Source: Cladopsammia gracilis
Lineage: Eukaryota; Cnidaria; Anthozoa; Scleractinia; Dendrophylliidae
DNA: 64,000 nucleotides
Assembly: GCA_022457155.1 (NCBI GenBank)
Contig: JAJGOT010000468.1
Span: 564,001 to 628,000, forward strand
Direction of reading: 5' to 3'
Shown: positions 43,312 to 54,544 of the stretch, one piece after another
Numbering within the stretch: the first letter of the stretch is position 1
Layout: every line of letters starts with the position of its first letter
Translations under genes and position numbers: made by a program
Notes under the pieces: model-generated
The model's input: only the letters and a program-made list of their open reading frames with translations
What the model was told of the DNA's origin: nothing
The model's database searches: none

Positions 43312-43477
43312 CATGTATCTCACTTGTCGCACTTCCCATTAGAAAAGGTAGCTCCATTTCCAACTGAGCCTTTGTAACAGCTTTCCCGTCGATCTTCTCT
43401 AATCGGAACAACTTTAAATCAAACTCACCGAGTCCAAACTTTCCGCTTATTGTTTGATTATATTTCCATTGAATTGT
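43312..43477 (-). CDS. Unidentified protein, exon a
   Basis: Open from about 43477 to a donor CATG/GTATGT at 43311. Reads IQWKYNQTISGKFGLGEFDL, FRLEKIDGKAVTKAQLEMEL, PFLMGSATSEIH. The upstream boundary is unclear: the acceptor candidate is weak and a TGA lies just before it. Together with exon b it is either a fragment of a host gene or host exons captured between the inverted ends described at 42195-44128. Confidence 0.45.
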
Positions 43478-43788
43478 GCTTTGTCATGTCAAACGGTATG
43501 CGACTTATGTGTCATTCGAATGCCGATCCTTTGTCATCATCTCGATAAAAACTCAGAATAACTTTGACCACGCCACTCGACGCCATCACGGAGATCAAGG
43601 TCAACGCTCTACGACCCTGGTACCTTTCGCATATAATATATCGGTTAATATGTCACCTGGTCACGCAGCGAGGCAGGTAAAAGTCACAAAACAGTTTTGC
43701 TGTTAGGAAAAAACTACATGTATGTTGCTTTTATTAACAACAACAATCGTTAATTTAGTATAATTAATAGAATGTCACTTAACTGTTA

Positions 43789-44048
43789 CCGTATTTTCTC
43801 GATTAAACGCCGGCCCCCGAATAAACGCCGGGTATAATAGAGGAAGTTGTAAGTAAGCTCCCCAAACGTTTGTTTGTGGTATAATAAACTTAAGATTTAA
43901 GGGCAAGGTACAAGGCTGCCGAGAAAAACGAATAATAACCCTTTCTTAAAAAATGGCGGGCGAGAAAAAACTGCTGATACAAAGAAACGCCGGGTCCACA
44001 AGGCCAAGTTTGAAATAAACGCCGGGGGCATTTAATAGAGAAAATACG
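43789..44048. mobile_element. MITE with CCGTATTTTCTC ends and TA flanks
   Basis: CCGTATTTTCTCGATTAAAC at the left and an inverse TTTAATAGAGAAAATACGG at the right; TA on both sides (43787-43788, 44049-44050). AACGCCGG-type motifs inside each end. Tc1/mariner/pogo-type by TA duplication. Confidence 0.85.
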
Positions 44049-44143
44049 GTAACTTTTCATTTATCAGTTAACTACTATATTTTTGGGCAATTGTCAGTTA
44101 ACTGTTAACCCCATTAGCACCCTCCTAAATGCACTGGTATTCT

Positions 44144-45547
44144 GAATTTCACTTTTGCCGGAACGCAATTGGCATGAAAACAAAACGAAAAAACTCGCGA
44201 GATAATAATGCCTTTTGTCACAACATTTCACCCACGACTGAAAAACCTTAAACAAATACTGATGAAAAATGGAGTTTCGTTCAAAACCAACCATTCCTGA
44301 AAACTATTTACAAAACGCCGCCTAACACATCATTCAAGACGTAAATCACTTAACGACATACTCATAAGCCAAACTTTGAAAGCTAATATAAATGCATCGC
44401 AACCGCAAAACCACATAGCGGAGTCGGTGCAGGCCTGTCATGAACCTCATTTCAATCTAAGGGAAACTAAAAAAGTGACCGCCAGGAGTGGTGCCCTGTT
44501 TATCCGCTCCAGACCCAATATTTTCTATATAAGTGCGTCCATAGCAGACGTGACCGAAAAACGACCACGTGATCACCATTTTCCCGCCATTTTTCACGTC
44601 AAAATATACAAAACAGCAGACTTGATACTTTAGCTAACTACAAAACTTTCCGTTTCATTATTCAAGAGTAGGAACAGCAAAATACCATAAATTTTGACTT
44701 TCGTTCTATTTTCGAATACTGCTGGAGAGCTGAAAAAGAAATGGCTGATGGCGCGATGTCTGCTAAACATAGCTCAAATTGTCCTGGCATGGGGACAGGC
44801 AGCTCTAGAGAAATGACATGTTGTTACGGTCTCCTTCCATTAGATTCGGCACATGTGAAGTTCAATGTTTGAACCTGGCCTTACTTTAAAGAATATTAAA
44901 GATTCAGTCACCATTTGTTGTGTCAATTGATATATTGATAATTAATATTAATATGTTATCTGATCAGATATAAAGTCATTGCACGTGACGTATTATCGAT
45001 CACTTGATAGGTTTGTGGGCTTTTAATTGTTTTGAAATTGCGGCAATCTATTGTATTTGATTTAGAAAGTCTTTTCCATTGTCAAATATCCCAACAGAAA
45101 ATAGACAATGAATAACTGAAAATGCACTGTGTAAATTGAACCAACAACACATTTTCATCGTCAATTAGCTAGCAAGGCGGGGGAAAGTCTTTCACTTTCA
45201 CTTCACTAACATCAAAATTATTTAAATTCACACTCGTGATTATTTGTTACTCATAACTTTTTTTGACTTGCACCAGCACGAATTTTCAAACTTTCTCTCA
45301 ATCTTCTCTATCCTGCCAAGAACCATATCCAGTTGACTACTGCGCCTCGCATTTTCTACATAATGTCTGATTCTACAACGCCATCTTTACCATATTTATT
45401 TTATATTTATTTTAGATTCTTCTTTTTTTAACCTCATGTTCCAACGCATTAACGAGATGGCTTTAAGAGCCCTTTGATTTAAATCTTCATTTTCACTGCC
45501 CGAACTACAGTATTTGTTGTACATAGTCGTTTGCGTTTATTTTCTTA
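44144..45547. other. Unassigned intronic stretch
   Basis: No recognised feature. The ORF at 44376-44633 has no splice or domain support. Confidence 0.45.
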
Positions 45548-46757
45548 ATATATATAGATAGCCTGAGCCTAACAGCGTCGCTCTTTGAACAGAAAGCCGA
45601 TGATAAACTTAGCTGAGGTGAAAGGTCGAAAGCACAAGAATAAAATTGACGACCGTGCTATCTTTTAATTTTAGCAATTCTCAAAAACAGACTTACGCGA
45701 CCGTTTGCACAGTACATTAGACCGTACAAAAAATCACAAAAACAACTTTTTCTCCGTCTAGAATAACTAGTACGACTAATTTCCAAATAAAATACACTTA
45801 CTGCTTATAAAAAATTGTCAGAGAAACTGATTTGGAAATCAAAATTGCAAAAAATACACAAACATATTTGCATAATTAAGACCACACGAGTGAAGTTTAG
45901 AACTATAAAATCCAAGTGTTGTTTTGTTTTGTTTACATAAAATCGCTTTTCAACCTATGTAATGAATGAACCAACACATAAAAAGGGACAACACAATCTT
46001 CTTTCGAAAAATTTTATTCAAATCTCCATAAGTTTATGTTTAAAAGCAAAACGCGAACCATAAAGAGCTCATCGAGGCCGAGATTTCTCCGATAAAAGAA
46101 ATCAAAACAACTGAATTTAATTGAGCGTGTGTTATAAACAATTCTCCAAAACTAGCGAGAACAAAGAAAAAGTCAATCACAGATTGATATCAACATAAAT
46201 TCCCATCGAAAAATGTATTTTGTTTTACCTTTGAGTCCCTCCACTGCTTGGAAATTGTTTAAATCTCCGCTTTTTCAGTTCTGAAACCCGAAGTGACAAA
46301 CATCTTCCCGCATTGCTCCCATCCTCGAAGCAAGATTTTATCTCTAAAAGCTGTTCTATTTCCACTATTTCCACTATTTCCACTATTTCCACTATAGCGG
46401 CTTCTGAGTATCCCTTAATTAGTATCTCTGTCTTGAGTAGCAAACCGCGAAAAAATGCAAGAGAATAACGACTTTAATTTAAACGGTTTTCTCCGCTAAA
46501 CACAGCAGTGTTTTCCCAAATGACGTGAAATTGCAAAGATCCCGGTTGTTGTGTGGCGTCATACGCGCATGTTTTGCGACGGTCTACGCGCCCGCGAGTT
46601 AACCCTAAGCGACGGCGGCGGCGGCGGCGGGCACACAACGCGCCCGCGAAACATTCCGCTAGCCATGACCATGAAAAATCACGGGCATGGGTTCTATGGT
46701 TCTCTGGTTCTATGGGTATGGTGCTCCGCACGGGCCTTCGGCCCGCACAGCTCCGCT
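45548..46757. repeat. Dispersed CpG-rich repeat, copy 3 (longest colinear copy)
   Basis: Starts TATATAGATAGCCTGAGCCT and GCGTCGCTCTTTGAACAGAA; passes through the AACAACTTTTTCTCCGTCTAG block; ends with TACGCGCATGTTTTGCGACG, a CGG-repeat run (46612-46630), and GGCCTTCGGCCCGCACAGCTCCGCT. The CpG-dense right end contrasts with the AT-rich remainder and could be a promoter for leftward transcription, which is inferred. Confidence 0.8.
46218..46443 (-). CDS. Conserved short ORF/exon in the dispersed repeat, copy 3
   Basis: 72 codons; same frame as 39741-39926. TTTCCACTA is repeated four times (46362-46395), giving a VEI repeat (IVEIVEIVEIVEI) without breaking the frame. A potential donor follows at AAAG/GTAAAA. 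Confidence 0.35.
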
Positions 46758-46908
46758 AAAACACTTGTAGTTGGGTAATGGCTAGTTTTGCTGGACTTGG
46801 TATGGAAGACAATGTTTTTGTTCCACGCTAAATGAGAAAAAAAAAAATACTACATAACAATAATGTAAACCGGATTGATTGCTAATATTGAATAAAGAGA
46901 CCTTTACG

Positions 46909-47055
46909 GCAGACTCCGAGTACCGACAGGTCAATGATTTGCATAATGTACTACTGTGGTTCAGTTTTGTTGATACTACCCTCGATGTCTCGAACCCCCG
47001 CTATCTTGAACAATTTTCTGTTCCCCTTGAGAGTTGGAGATAGCGGGAGTCTAAT
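46909..47055. mobile_element. Short pogo-like terminal pair
   Basis: CAGACTCC at the left and GGAGATAGCGGGAGTCTA at the right, with CCCGCTATCTTGAAC inside. Related to the fragment at 30763. Probably an internally deleted element. Confidence 0.45.
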
Positions 47056-47506
47056 GTATATTTTAAAATCAGAATCAATAGAATGGTGTTGTGGTTTTCA
47101 GCCTGGAAACCAGCCAGACTTCCTTCGTCTACTTAAAATTCTATTGCTTAGCTCAGTTTCAAAACCAACAAAATATGAATCTTTAATGGTAACATTATTC
47201 ACATAAGATGGCTTTCAGGACCCAAAAACGTTATCGGGGCTTTTGGGAACACGTTCCTGGCAATAACCTCACTATGAAACTGAAAAAATGCATATCGATG
47301 ATTTGGCATTTATGTTAAGAAATAAAACCCCGTGAACAATAAGGTTTACGTAAAATTCTTTAAGCGTTAACACACTGAGTTAGTACACAAATTGTGTGCT
47401 CGGAGTGTAGTGAAAGTATTACAATTTAGAGTGGAGAAATTGAAAAATTGCGTTAATGGCCACAAAATTCTGAGTGATTTTTTCTGTTAAACTCCTTTTA
47501 TTTTAG

Positions 47507-47587
47507 GTTCGTGTCTGGCTAGTACCGGAGGTGTTGCTGGTGGAGGAGCCATAGAACTTGTAGCAGAGAAAGGATGGATCGCTATAA
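47507..47587 (+). CDS. Secreted glycine-rich protein gene, exon 5
   Basis: 81 bp, phase 1 to phase 1; acceptor TTATTTTAG; codes for SCLASTGGVAGGGAIELVAEKGWIAI. The donor proposed (ATAA/GTATTA) is weak but is the only one that keeps phase and joins sensibly to exon 6 (..GWIAI-N-ASIIASAQIG). The GG..GGG.I.LVA pattern recurs in exons 6 and 7. Confidence 0.6.
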
Positions 47588-49034
47588 GTATTAAACTTGT
47601 TCATAATGCATGCATTGGGGAAGTTAATTGACCCGCTAATGAGTGTTAGAAAACAATGCTCAAAGAGATTGAAAGTGACGCAATAAAATTAAGTAAGTGT
47701 AGCCTGATATGAATTCATTCCTGAAAATAAAGTACAGATAAAGTTCACACCCTCCCCACCTTTGCCACTATTGCGAACATAGTAGTCTATTAGGGCTGAA
47801 AATAAACCTGATTACTACCTCCCCCTATGCTAGCTATGCCTAATCATGTCGTCACAATTTGGATTTCCGGAGTGACATCACAATTTGTATCACCTGCATA
47901 CGAAGTCTTTTCAATAATTATACTTTCAGCGTCGTTTTCAAACAATTGTGATGGGACGAATGTTTTACGCCCAATAGGGAGGACGGCTCAAAGGCGAAAC
48001 AGAGGTCCGGGATAACGCCACAACAATATTTTCAGCTATAGTTTTATTCTGACTTACTTTGCTCTTCCCTTTTTCACAAGTTTAGTTCATCTTTTAGTTG
48101 TTTTCTTCAGCTTTCTTTAAAACCTTTTCTCGGTTCCAGTGTTACAACAACGGAAAAACAAAAAACCGGAAAAAATTGTAAATGGTAAGCGACATCTCTT
48201 TCGACTGTTTCGATTGGAAAAATGCTGATTTACAGAAGCTCTTACCATTATTCAACGGTCAACCCAACTTAATTTTTTCCCGCAAATGGTAAGCAACCTT
48301 GATCGATTACAACATATGGTTCGCTTGGCTAGCATATGATTATAGCAAGGGTTGAATGTTTCTTGCAAAACTTTTCTTATATGAAAATAGTTACTAAATA
48401 AAAAATAACTATAATCATACTAAAGGTGAAACTACAAGTTACATTTTGGTGAAGTGATATTTACGTTATCATATGTTTTTGTAACTAAAGTCACAGTTGG
48501 TAAAATGGTTTATAGAAAGGCTGCGTGTTTCAAGAGTTGTTTATTTTATTTTAAGTTACAAATTACTAATACAACATATTGGTCCCAAGTCCCATGTCGC
48601 TACTTAACTTTCAAAAAGAAAGATATAGAAGCTTCTAAAATCTTGAAAGAACACATGTAAAATATATTTCATGTTTTGTAGTTTAAATTTGTTAAAAAGG
48701 TATAACTCTTTGTTAACGTATAACATAAATCATAATCAAGTTTCTATGAAAATCACATTATTTATATTTCTTTTCTTTCTATTTGAATATTGAGTGTTAT
48801 TATATATATTTTTAAGCAATGATCTTAAAGTAGATCACTTTGGGATAAATGCTTTTAGCTTTATTTACTCAAGGAAAGGGGGGTTTACGTTTCTACTAAA
48901 TGTTCATGATTTCAAGCCAATTTCGTACATTAGTCTTATGACAAAATGATACAATAGTCTTGCCCAAACTTGCCCGCCCTATACAAACACGGACTAGTTT
49001 GCTTACAAAATCATTTACTGAGATCAAAACCATA

Positions 49035-49106
49035 TGCCTTGACCAGGATTTGAACCTGGGTTACTACGACCACAACGCAGTGTCCTAACCACTAGACCAT
49101 CAAAGC
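49035..49106 (-). tRNA. tRNA-His (anticodon GTG), candidate
   Basis: 72 nt on the minus strand. Acceptor stem GCTTTGA/TCAAGGC pairs over 7 bp (one G-U) and ends with discriminator A. D arm with GTCTAGTGGTTAGGAC. Anticodon stem CTGCG/CGTAG around loop TTGTGGT (anticodon GTG). T arm CCAGG-TTCAAAT-CCTGG is perfect. It matches the general form of eukaryotic tRNA-His. It lies within the inverted-repeat element at 47808-50012, so it may be a dispersed copy. No T-run terminator was seen directly downstream. Confidence 0.8.
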
Positions 49107-49522
49107 TGTGGATACTATAGCCGGATAAATCTAATAAGAGGGTTCCAAAATATTCAAGTTGAATCAACCGCTAAATCTCAATAAAATTAGCGCTTTTTAC
49201 TTTACTAAAATCCACAACATTCTCACAGCCGCTACATCGCTAGACTCTATGTATTTTGAGCTTCACAGCTATCACACACTATACGTTTTGATAACAATAC
49301 TTTACGAGGTCAACATGTTACGCACTGTTTTTTTTTACGCACTGTTAACCACACTACATTACGTTAATTTCTCTCACTTTCCACAGAACTAAATTTTCAT
49401 GAAAATCACACGCGCACGCTAAAACAACAAAGCCACACGTTAAAGTTCAAAATACGTTTATTGATAACAAACCGGTTACATGTACAGTCTGTTTTAATCA
49501 TTGTAAAACAGAAAGAATTGGT

Positions 49523-49714
49523 TTAGTTTTCGTCATCGGGTTGATACAAGGTAGTCTTCGATTCCTTTAGCTTTCTGTGTCTTACCGCACTGCAATCATA
49601 GCAACGAGCGACGGCCTCTTTCATGTGTTTTCTGTCTACAGGAATCTTGTGATGACATATAGGGCAAATCGTTTGATTATCATGCCAAAAGCATTTGAGA
49701 CATTTTACGACCAC
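49523..49714 (-). pseudogene. Cysteine-rich C-terminal remnant of an element protein
   Basis: 63 codons, VVKCLKCFWHDNQTICPICH, KIPVDRKHMKEAVARCYDCS, AVRHRKLKE. Cysteine/histidine pairs suggest a zinc-binding domain such as the C-terminal cysteine-rich domain of piggyBac-like transposases. This is tentative. An AATAAA signal on the minus strand lies about 60 bp further on (49458-49463). Confidence 0.45.
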
Positions 49715-49780
49715 GGTTTCATATATATTTCAACTCTTACAATGATGACATGGAGTTTGACTTTTTTTCTGAATTATTTA

Positions 49781-49960
49781 CATGCTTTCAGAGTCGCTAC
49801 TGTATGGCTCTTCATCATCACTTTCAATTTTTCGGACGCTATCTTCAGACTCATCGGCCTGACTATTCTCCTCTCCTTCGTTGTCGGTTGAATTTCCTTC
49901 ATTAGTCTCGTTGGAGGTTTCTTTTTGATCTCGATAGTCAGTCCAGAGATCCAAATTGTG
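49781..49960 (-). pseudogene. Acidic coding remnant of the same element
   Basis: Minus-strand frame reading NETNEGNSTDNEGEENSQAD, ESEDSVRKIESDDEEPYSSD, SESM, stop. This D/E/S-rich composition is typical of N-terminal parts of several DNA transposases. Only this fragment remains. Confidence 0.4.
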
Positions 49961-50013
49961 ACGTCATGATTAGGCATAGCTAATGAGGGGAAGGCGGGTG
50001 AAGGTAGTCACTT

Positions 50014-51835
50014 TCAAATATCCTCTTCGTGCCTTGTGGCACATAAAGCCTCCACAGAGTGTTTCCACCTTTCTCGGTCAGCTGCTATAGTCCGCACTTC
50101 GTTCCATGATTCCCATCCTGCTTCTTTTCTTTCTTTTTCAACTGTGCGCCTCCGGTCTTCCTCTTCTTCTTTTTCTTTCTGCTATGTTGCAGACGTTGTT
50201 TTGGTCTTGCCTTAGTATATGTCCGACCAATGCATCTTCCATCCACGCCGATTCACTTCTTTACTCATCGGTTTTATGTCTGCTCTTTCTAGTTACTCTT
50301 CAGTACTGACATGGTCCTGCCATTTGATGCGTAGGAGTCTTCTGAAGCACTTGTTATGAAACACATCCACTGCTTTGTCGTCTCCATGTCTCACACCCGT
50401 ATAGCAAGACTGGCACAGCCTCAGCTTTGTTCTTCTTGAGATGTTTTTGGAGTTTCAGATCCTCTTTAATCTGACAAATGCACCACTGGCTTTTGAGAGT
50501 CAGTTTTTCAGGTCTTTCATACCACTTCCCTCCTTACAAAATGTAGCTCCCAAGTAAGTGAACTCATCTACTTCTTCAATGCCTTGTCCATCTATCGTAA
50601 TAATTTCCTGGTTTCTTGCATTAATCCTGATCGCCTTTGTCTTTTTCATGTTGATCTTGAGTCCCACTCGTCTGACTTCTTCATTCAATCTTGTCGTCAT
50701 CCTGAATCTACTGTTTGGTAGAGGATATTAGCACCACGTCATCTGCAAAGTCCAGGTCTTCTAGTTTTGATGAGAATTTCCACCTAATACCATTCTAACC
50801 AGAACCAACTGTTCTTCTCATTACCCAATCTATAACAATCAAGAACAAAAATCCTGACATAATACATCCTTCTTTGACGCCGGTTTTTATGTAAAACCAC
50901 TCATATATTTCTCCTTGGTCTTTCACAGCACACTGGAAGTCTTCATAGAATATGTTTACCATTCTCACAATCTTTTCTGGGATTCCGTACTTCTTCTTGA
51001 TCGTCCACATGCTTTCACGGTGGATAGAGTCAAATGCCTTTTCGAAATCTATGAAGTTCAGATATAGCGTTGCTTGCCACTCGTTAACCTGCTCAATGAT
51101 GTTCCGCAGTATGAAGACCTGCTCTGTTGTCCCCTTGCCCTTTCAACAACCTGCCTGTTCTTTCCTCAACCTGCAATCGACTCCGTTTCTTACCCTATCA
51201 ATAATAATCCAGCATAGTATCTTTCCCACGACAGAGAGTTAGGTTATGCCTCTCCAATTCTTGCAATCCTTGATATTTCCTTTTTCGCTAGTTTGATGAT
51301 AAGCTCTCGCATCCAGCTCTTCGGGATCTTCTCATGCTTCCATATCTTCTTCATCAGTTAATGTATTTTCTCTGCTGAAAACTCTATGCCTGTCTTCAGT
51401 AACTCGGCTGTTATGGAGTCAATTCCTGGTGCTTTTCCATTCTGTAGTCTTTTTATTGCTGCCTTGACTTCTCCTAGTGTTGGTTCATTGGCTGCTATCT
51501 CTTCAATCATGTCGTTGACTTCGCCTTCCTGTTCGTTAGTTGTTGGCTTTGCTGGATCTTCCCTATCAAGTACTTCTTGAAAGTGTTCTGTCCATCTTGA
51601 CTGTACTTCACCTTTACCACTGATGAGGTTTCCATTCTTGTCCAGTACTGCAGCGCTCTGAGTCCGTATAGTGTTTTCATGTGTTGGCTCCTTGTAGCTT
51701 CCTCTGCTTCACTTGCGATGTCCTCCATCCATTTCCTTTAGTATGCTTTTATACTCCTCTTCACTTTGCAGGTAGTAACCTGGTTTAATTGCATGAGTGG
51801 ATGAGTGATTCATTGTTTCTTAAAATAAACCTAGT
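50014..51835 (-). pseudogene. LINE reverse transcriptase, frameshifted
   Basis: Minus-strand segments: RMETSSVVKVKYSQDGQNTF (51507-51728), KYGIPEKIVRMVNIFYEDFQ and KTGVKEGCIMSGFLF (50795-51010), LDFADDV (near 50740), NEEVRRVGLKINMKKTKAIR and IEEVDEFTYLGATFC (50500-50700), and a C-terminal region ending near 50014 with a DRERWKHSVEALCA-like block. RT order is correct, with at least four frame breaks. The 3' end coincides with the edge of the inverted-repeat element. Confidence 0.8.
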
Positions 51836-52156
51836 TTGTGCGTCAATACAGTAGTTGTACTGCTGAAACTAATGGCTTTTCAATTGAATTATAATAATTA
51901 CTATTTTATATTGGCTATAATACTTCGCATTCATCTTTGTGTAACAAGTCTGAATCTTCCTTTTTATATTTTGGGCTCATATGTGCATGAAGAACTTTCT
52001 TTCTCGCACGTTTAGTGCCCAGAGAAGTGCTAAAACGCTTTTATCAGGGGTACAGTGTGTCCCTTATGCTACACGGTGTCCACTGGAAGATTACTTTATT
52101 TTTATGTATTTAGTGAAACATTTTAAGTTTACAACGGTTCTTAATGTTTAATGTGT

Positions 52157-52402
52157 AGCCCCGGCTACACGTTCTAACATTGTTATATGACATTTTTTGG
52201 TTCAACAATGTTAGAACGTGTAGCCGGCATGTTAGATGACGTTTGTCCAACATTTCTTGTTGGAAGAAGTGTTTGATCGAAATCAAAACATTCTTCTAAT
52301 AAAAAATGTTAGACAAACGTCATCTAACATGCCGGCTACACGTTCTAACATTGGTGAACCAAACAATGTTATATAACAATGTTAGAACGTGTAGCTGGGG
52401 CT
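52157..52402. mobile_element. Palindromic MITE just upstream of exon 6
   Basis: AGCCCCGGCTACACGTTCTA at the left is mirrored at the right end. Inside, GTTAGAACGTGTAGCCGGCA and its inverse form a second nested palindrome. It ends 33 bp before the exon 6 acceptor, so it occupies the branch-point region of that intron. Confidence 0.9.
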
Positions 52403-52435
52403 TTAGTCTGTATATTGTTCAATATCGATTCTTAG

Positions 52436-52530
52436 ATGCGTCGATCATTGCATCAGCTCAGATTGGAACAGAGAGCAACAGGTATTGTTCTGGTGGATCA
52501 GGTGGACTCATTCGCCTTAAAGCTCGAAAG
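52436..52530 (+). CDS. Secreted glycine-rich protein gene, exon 6
   Basis: 95 bp, phase 1 in and phase 0 out; acceptor GATTCTTAG, donor GAAAG/GTAAGT. Codes for ASIIASAQIGTESNRYCSGG and SGGLIRLKARK. The GGSGG.I.L.A pattern is shared with exons 5 and 7. Confidence 0.75.
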
Positions 52531-53144
52531 GTAAGTAAATTATTTGAAATCCATTATTGGTAAATTTATGCACGTACTTTACATACTTGCTTGGCGATAT
52601 AATCAGTAACAAATATAATGACGATAACAAAGGGAAACTTTTCGTGCGCATATTCTATGAATAAAAAGTTAAAGTGCGTCTGGCATTTTCAAAAATATTA
52701 CAAGTAAAAAATATTAACTACTGGGCCAGACAGGAAAATATTTGGCTCGAGGTCATATTTTCCGGCCCGACCTAACTGAATCAATAATCATCAGATTTTA
52801 TTAGACGACCACTGCTGCGAGTTGTGAATAAAAAAAGAAAGATCAAAGTGCCCATTTGACTATCTCTTGTAAGTTTTCCCATCATGCAGTGCTATCATAT
52901 TATGCCCGCATATTGTTTTTGATGTTGCAATTTGGCATTTAGGTTAGAGTATGTGGTTTCTTGAGTCAAATTTCTCTTTTGTCAATTTTGTTTGGATGTA
53001 GTTGCATTGGAAATGGTGATGCGGTTTTAGTAGTTTCAACTCATCTGGATTTCCACTTGGTTTACTATTAAAATTTCTAACAAGAGCCTTAAACAATCAA
53101 TTATGTTACTGTTGTCGTCCCTATATTAAAATTTAACTTATTAG

Positions 53145-53217
53145 CCACTTATTGCGATATGGTCGAATGGTCTAAATGTTGCTCTCCGGTACAAAAGAAC
53201 CGGGTTTGAATTTTGGT
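53145..53217 (+). repeat. Degraded tRNA-like sequence
   Basis: A-box-like TGGTCGAATGGTCTAAATG and a decayed B box GGTTTGAATTT at tRNA spacing. Stems do not pair well. A relic or SINE head, not a working tRNA. Confidence 0.4.
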
Positions 53218-53389
53218 GGGACGTCCGTTTTATTTTACTTTTTACTTTCTTTTCTTTTTTTTTTCCGAACTGTTTATTGTGGCTTTTTCATTTATAGACG
53301 GAATTTAGGAACAGGGAATTCTTGGTGGAGTGTTTTTACTGGTTTATTAGTGACTTTTATGTCGTGATTTCTTAGCAAGCGCGTTAAAT

Positions 53390-53840
53390 TCCGTTAGAAG
53401 ACCAATGCAATGTAGTCTAAAAAATCCCCTGCGCCACATGTTCGTGGAAACCGGAAGATCTTTTAACACCAGACTGAAAGAACACACCAGAAATGTCAAA
53501 ATGCCCTCTAAAGGCTCTAATGTCGCAAATCTTGCTTAGTCCAAGAATCAACACATTGACTTTGAAAATGCATCAACTATTGACAAAGGCGATTACCACC
53601 ATCTTGACTCTGGAATCCTGGCACACGGCAAAAACTGTTGACGCTGACAATAACTCCGCTTCCCAATCAATGTCGCATCCTTTTAAATAAACATTGACTT
53701 TCACACGTTTAACTTTTTAGTTTATATTGTTTCGCTTTTGTTATTTTTTAACTGTTTTTAAATTATGTATGAACATTCGCTTTCTCCACACTTTCTATCC
53801 GTTGAAGACAACAGGACGGTTGTCGAAAGCGTATAGGTTT
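53390..53840 (+). pseudogene. Penelope-like GIY-YIG domain end fragment
   Basis: Frame reading MFVETGRSFNTRLKEHTRNV, a stop, then SKNQHIDFENASTIDKGDYH. The ETGR.F..RLKEH block is the second half of a GIY-YIG nuclease as found in Penelope-like elements. Downstream a GACAAC/GTTGTC hairpin followed by GAAAGCG lies near 53806-53831. A separate family from the element at 7-9 kb. Confidence 0.6.
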
Positions 53841-53930
53841 TTAAAATTTTTATCCAGAGAGCTTTTTTAACATACGGGACTGTCATCAATGGTTTTGCAA
53901 AGAAAAGGCTCGCAGGGCCGTACGGGTATG

Positions 53931-54544
53931 ATAAATGTACGTAATTATATTAAACTGATTAAAATGTATGGTCTTTGATAAGTCAAAAACTTATTTTTGA
54001 AAATAAGACTGACGATATATTTTTCACTGACAACCCGGCATTGTAGCAAATGGAGGAATCCAGGAACCCGAGACTGGAACCGCAGACCCAGTCCCAAGAT
54101 GATAGAACACCCTTGTGGCCAGCCCTAGCGACAGCCACGATTCTAGACATCCCTACTTCCGTCACTTGGAATTGAGACGATAAATAAATAATGACAAAGA
54201 CGTTAAATATAACTATAAAACATAGGACAGGGGGATAATGAGGGAGAGGGAAGCTGAGCACTACCGCAGCCACCGAAAAAGTGGTTAGAGCCAGTATGCC
54301 AGTATGCATCGCATTAAGCAGTATGAAGAAGGTCTAATTCTAAGCACTGAAAGCGAGATACTTTTTTCTGGCTGATAAGGTGGCGATGGCGAAAACACCT
54401 AAGCAATCCACTCATTACTGTGAAAGTTCAGTTTTTCTGTTTGTGACAGCAACGTTTTAAATGAGGGGAACGCTCTTAAGTCGTTCCGAAAATAGCTATT
54501 ATATGAAATTTTATTTGATTACTGTTTTCTTTTTTTACAAAAAG
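53931..54544. other. Unassigned intronic stretch
   Basis: No supported gene. The 108-codon minus-strand ORF (53983-54309) has no domain or splice support. Confidence 0.4.

Larger units (their letters stand above)
42195..44128. repeat. GAGGGTGCTAATGGGG inverted ends around 1.9 kb
   Basis: GAGGGTGCTAATGGGG at 42195 and CCCCATTAGCACCCTC ending at 44128. Next to each is TCAGTTAACTACTAT..CAATTGTCAGTTAAC in direct orientation. This could be one short MITE split by a 1.8-kb insertion that duplicated ~40 bp, or two truncated MITEs. The enclosed segment holds two unidentified exons and two other MITEs. Confidence 0.5.
47808..50012. mobile_element. Inverted-repeat DNA element, ~2.2 kb, degenerate
   Basis: GCTATGCCTAATCATGTCGT and CACAATTTGGAT at 47834-47864 are mirrored at 49949-49977. 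Outside this the similarity continues as GA(T/C)TAC..CCTCC / GTGACTACCTTC. The right half carries a minus-strand acidic coding remnant and a cysteine-rich ORF. The right end abuts the stop codon of the LINE fragment at 50014. Confidence 0.65.
52735..53930. other. Intron 6 with repeat fragments
   Basis: 52735-52790 is a deleted copy of the palindromic element at 22259 (GGAAAATATTTGGCTCGAGG). 53880-53930 matches 22528-22570 (TGGTTTTGCAAAGAAAAGG, GCAGGGCCGTACGGGT). tRNA-like and Penelope-like fragments are listed separately. Confidence 0.6.

Noticed and set aside
53800..53835. Possible hammerhead ribozyme (GTTGAAGA, GACAAC/GTTGTC, GAAA)
   Set aside because: The CUGANGA box is imperfect and extra bases separate stem II from GAAA, so the catalytic core cannot form as in the three accepted ribozymes.
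53983..54309. 108-codon hydrophobic minus-strand ORF
   Set aside because: Hydrophobic composition alone; no signature, no conserved neighbour, no splice signals.
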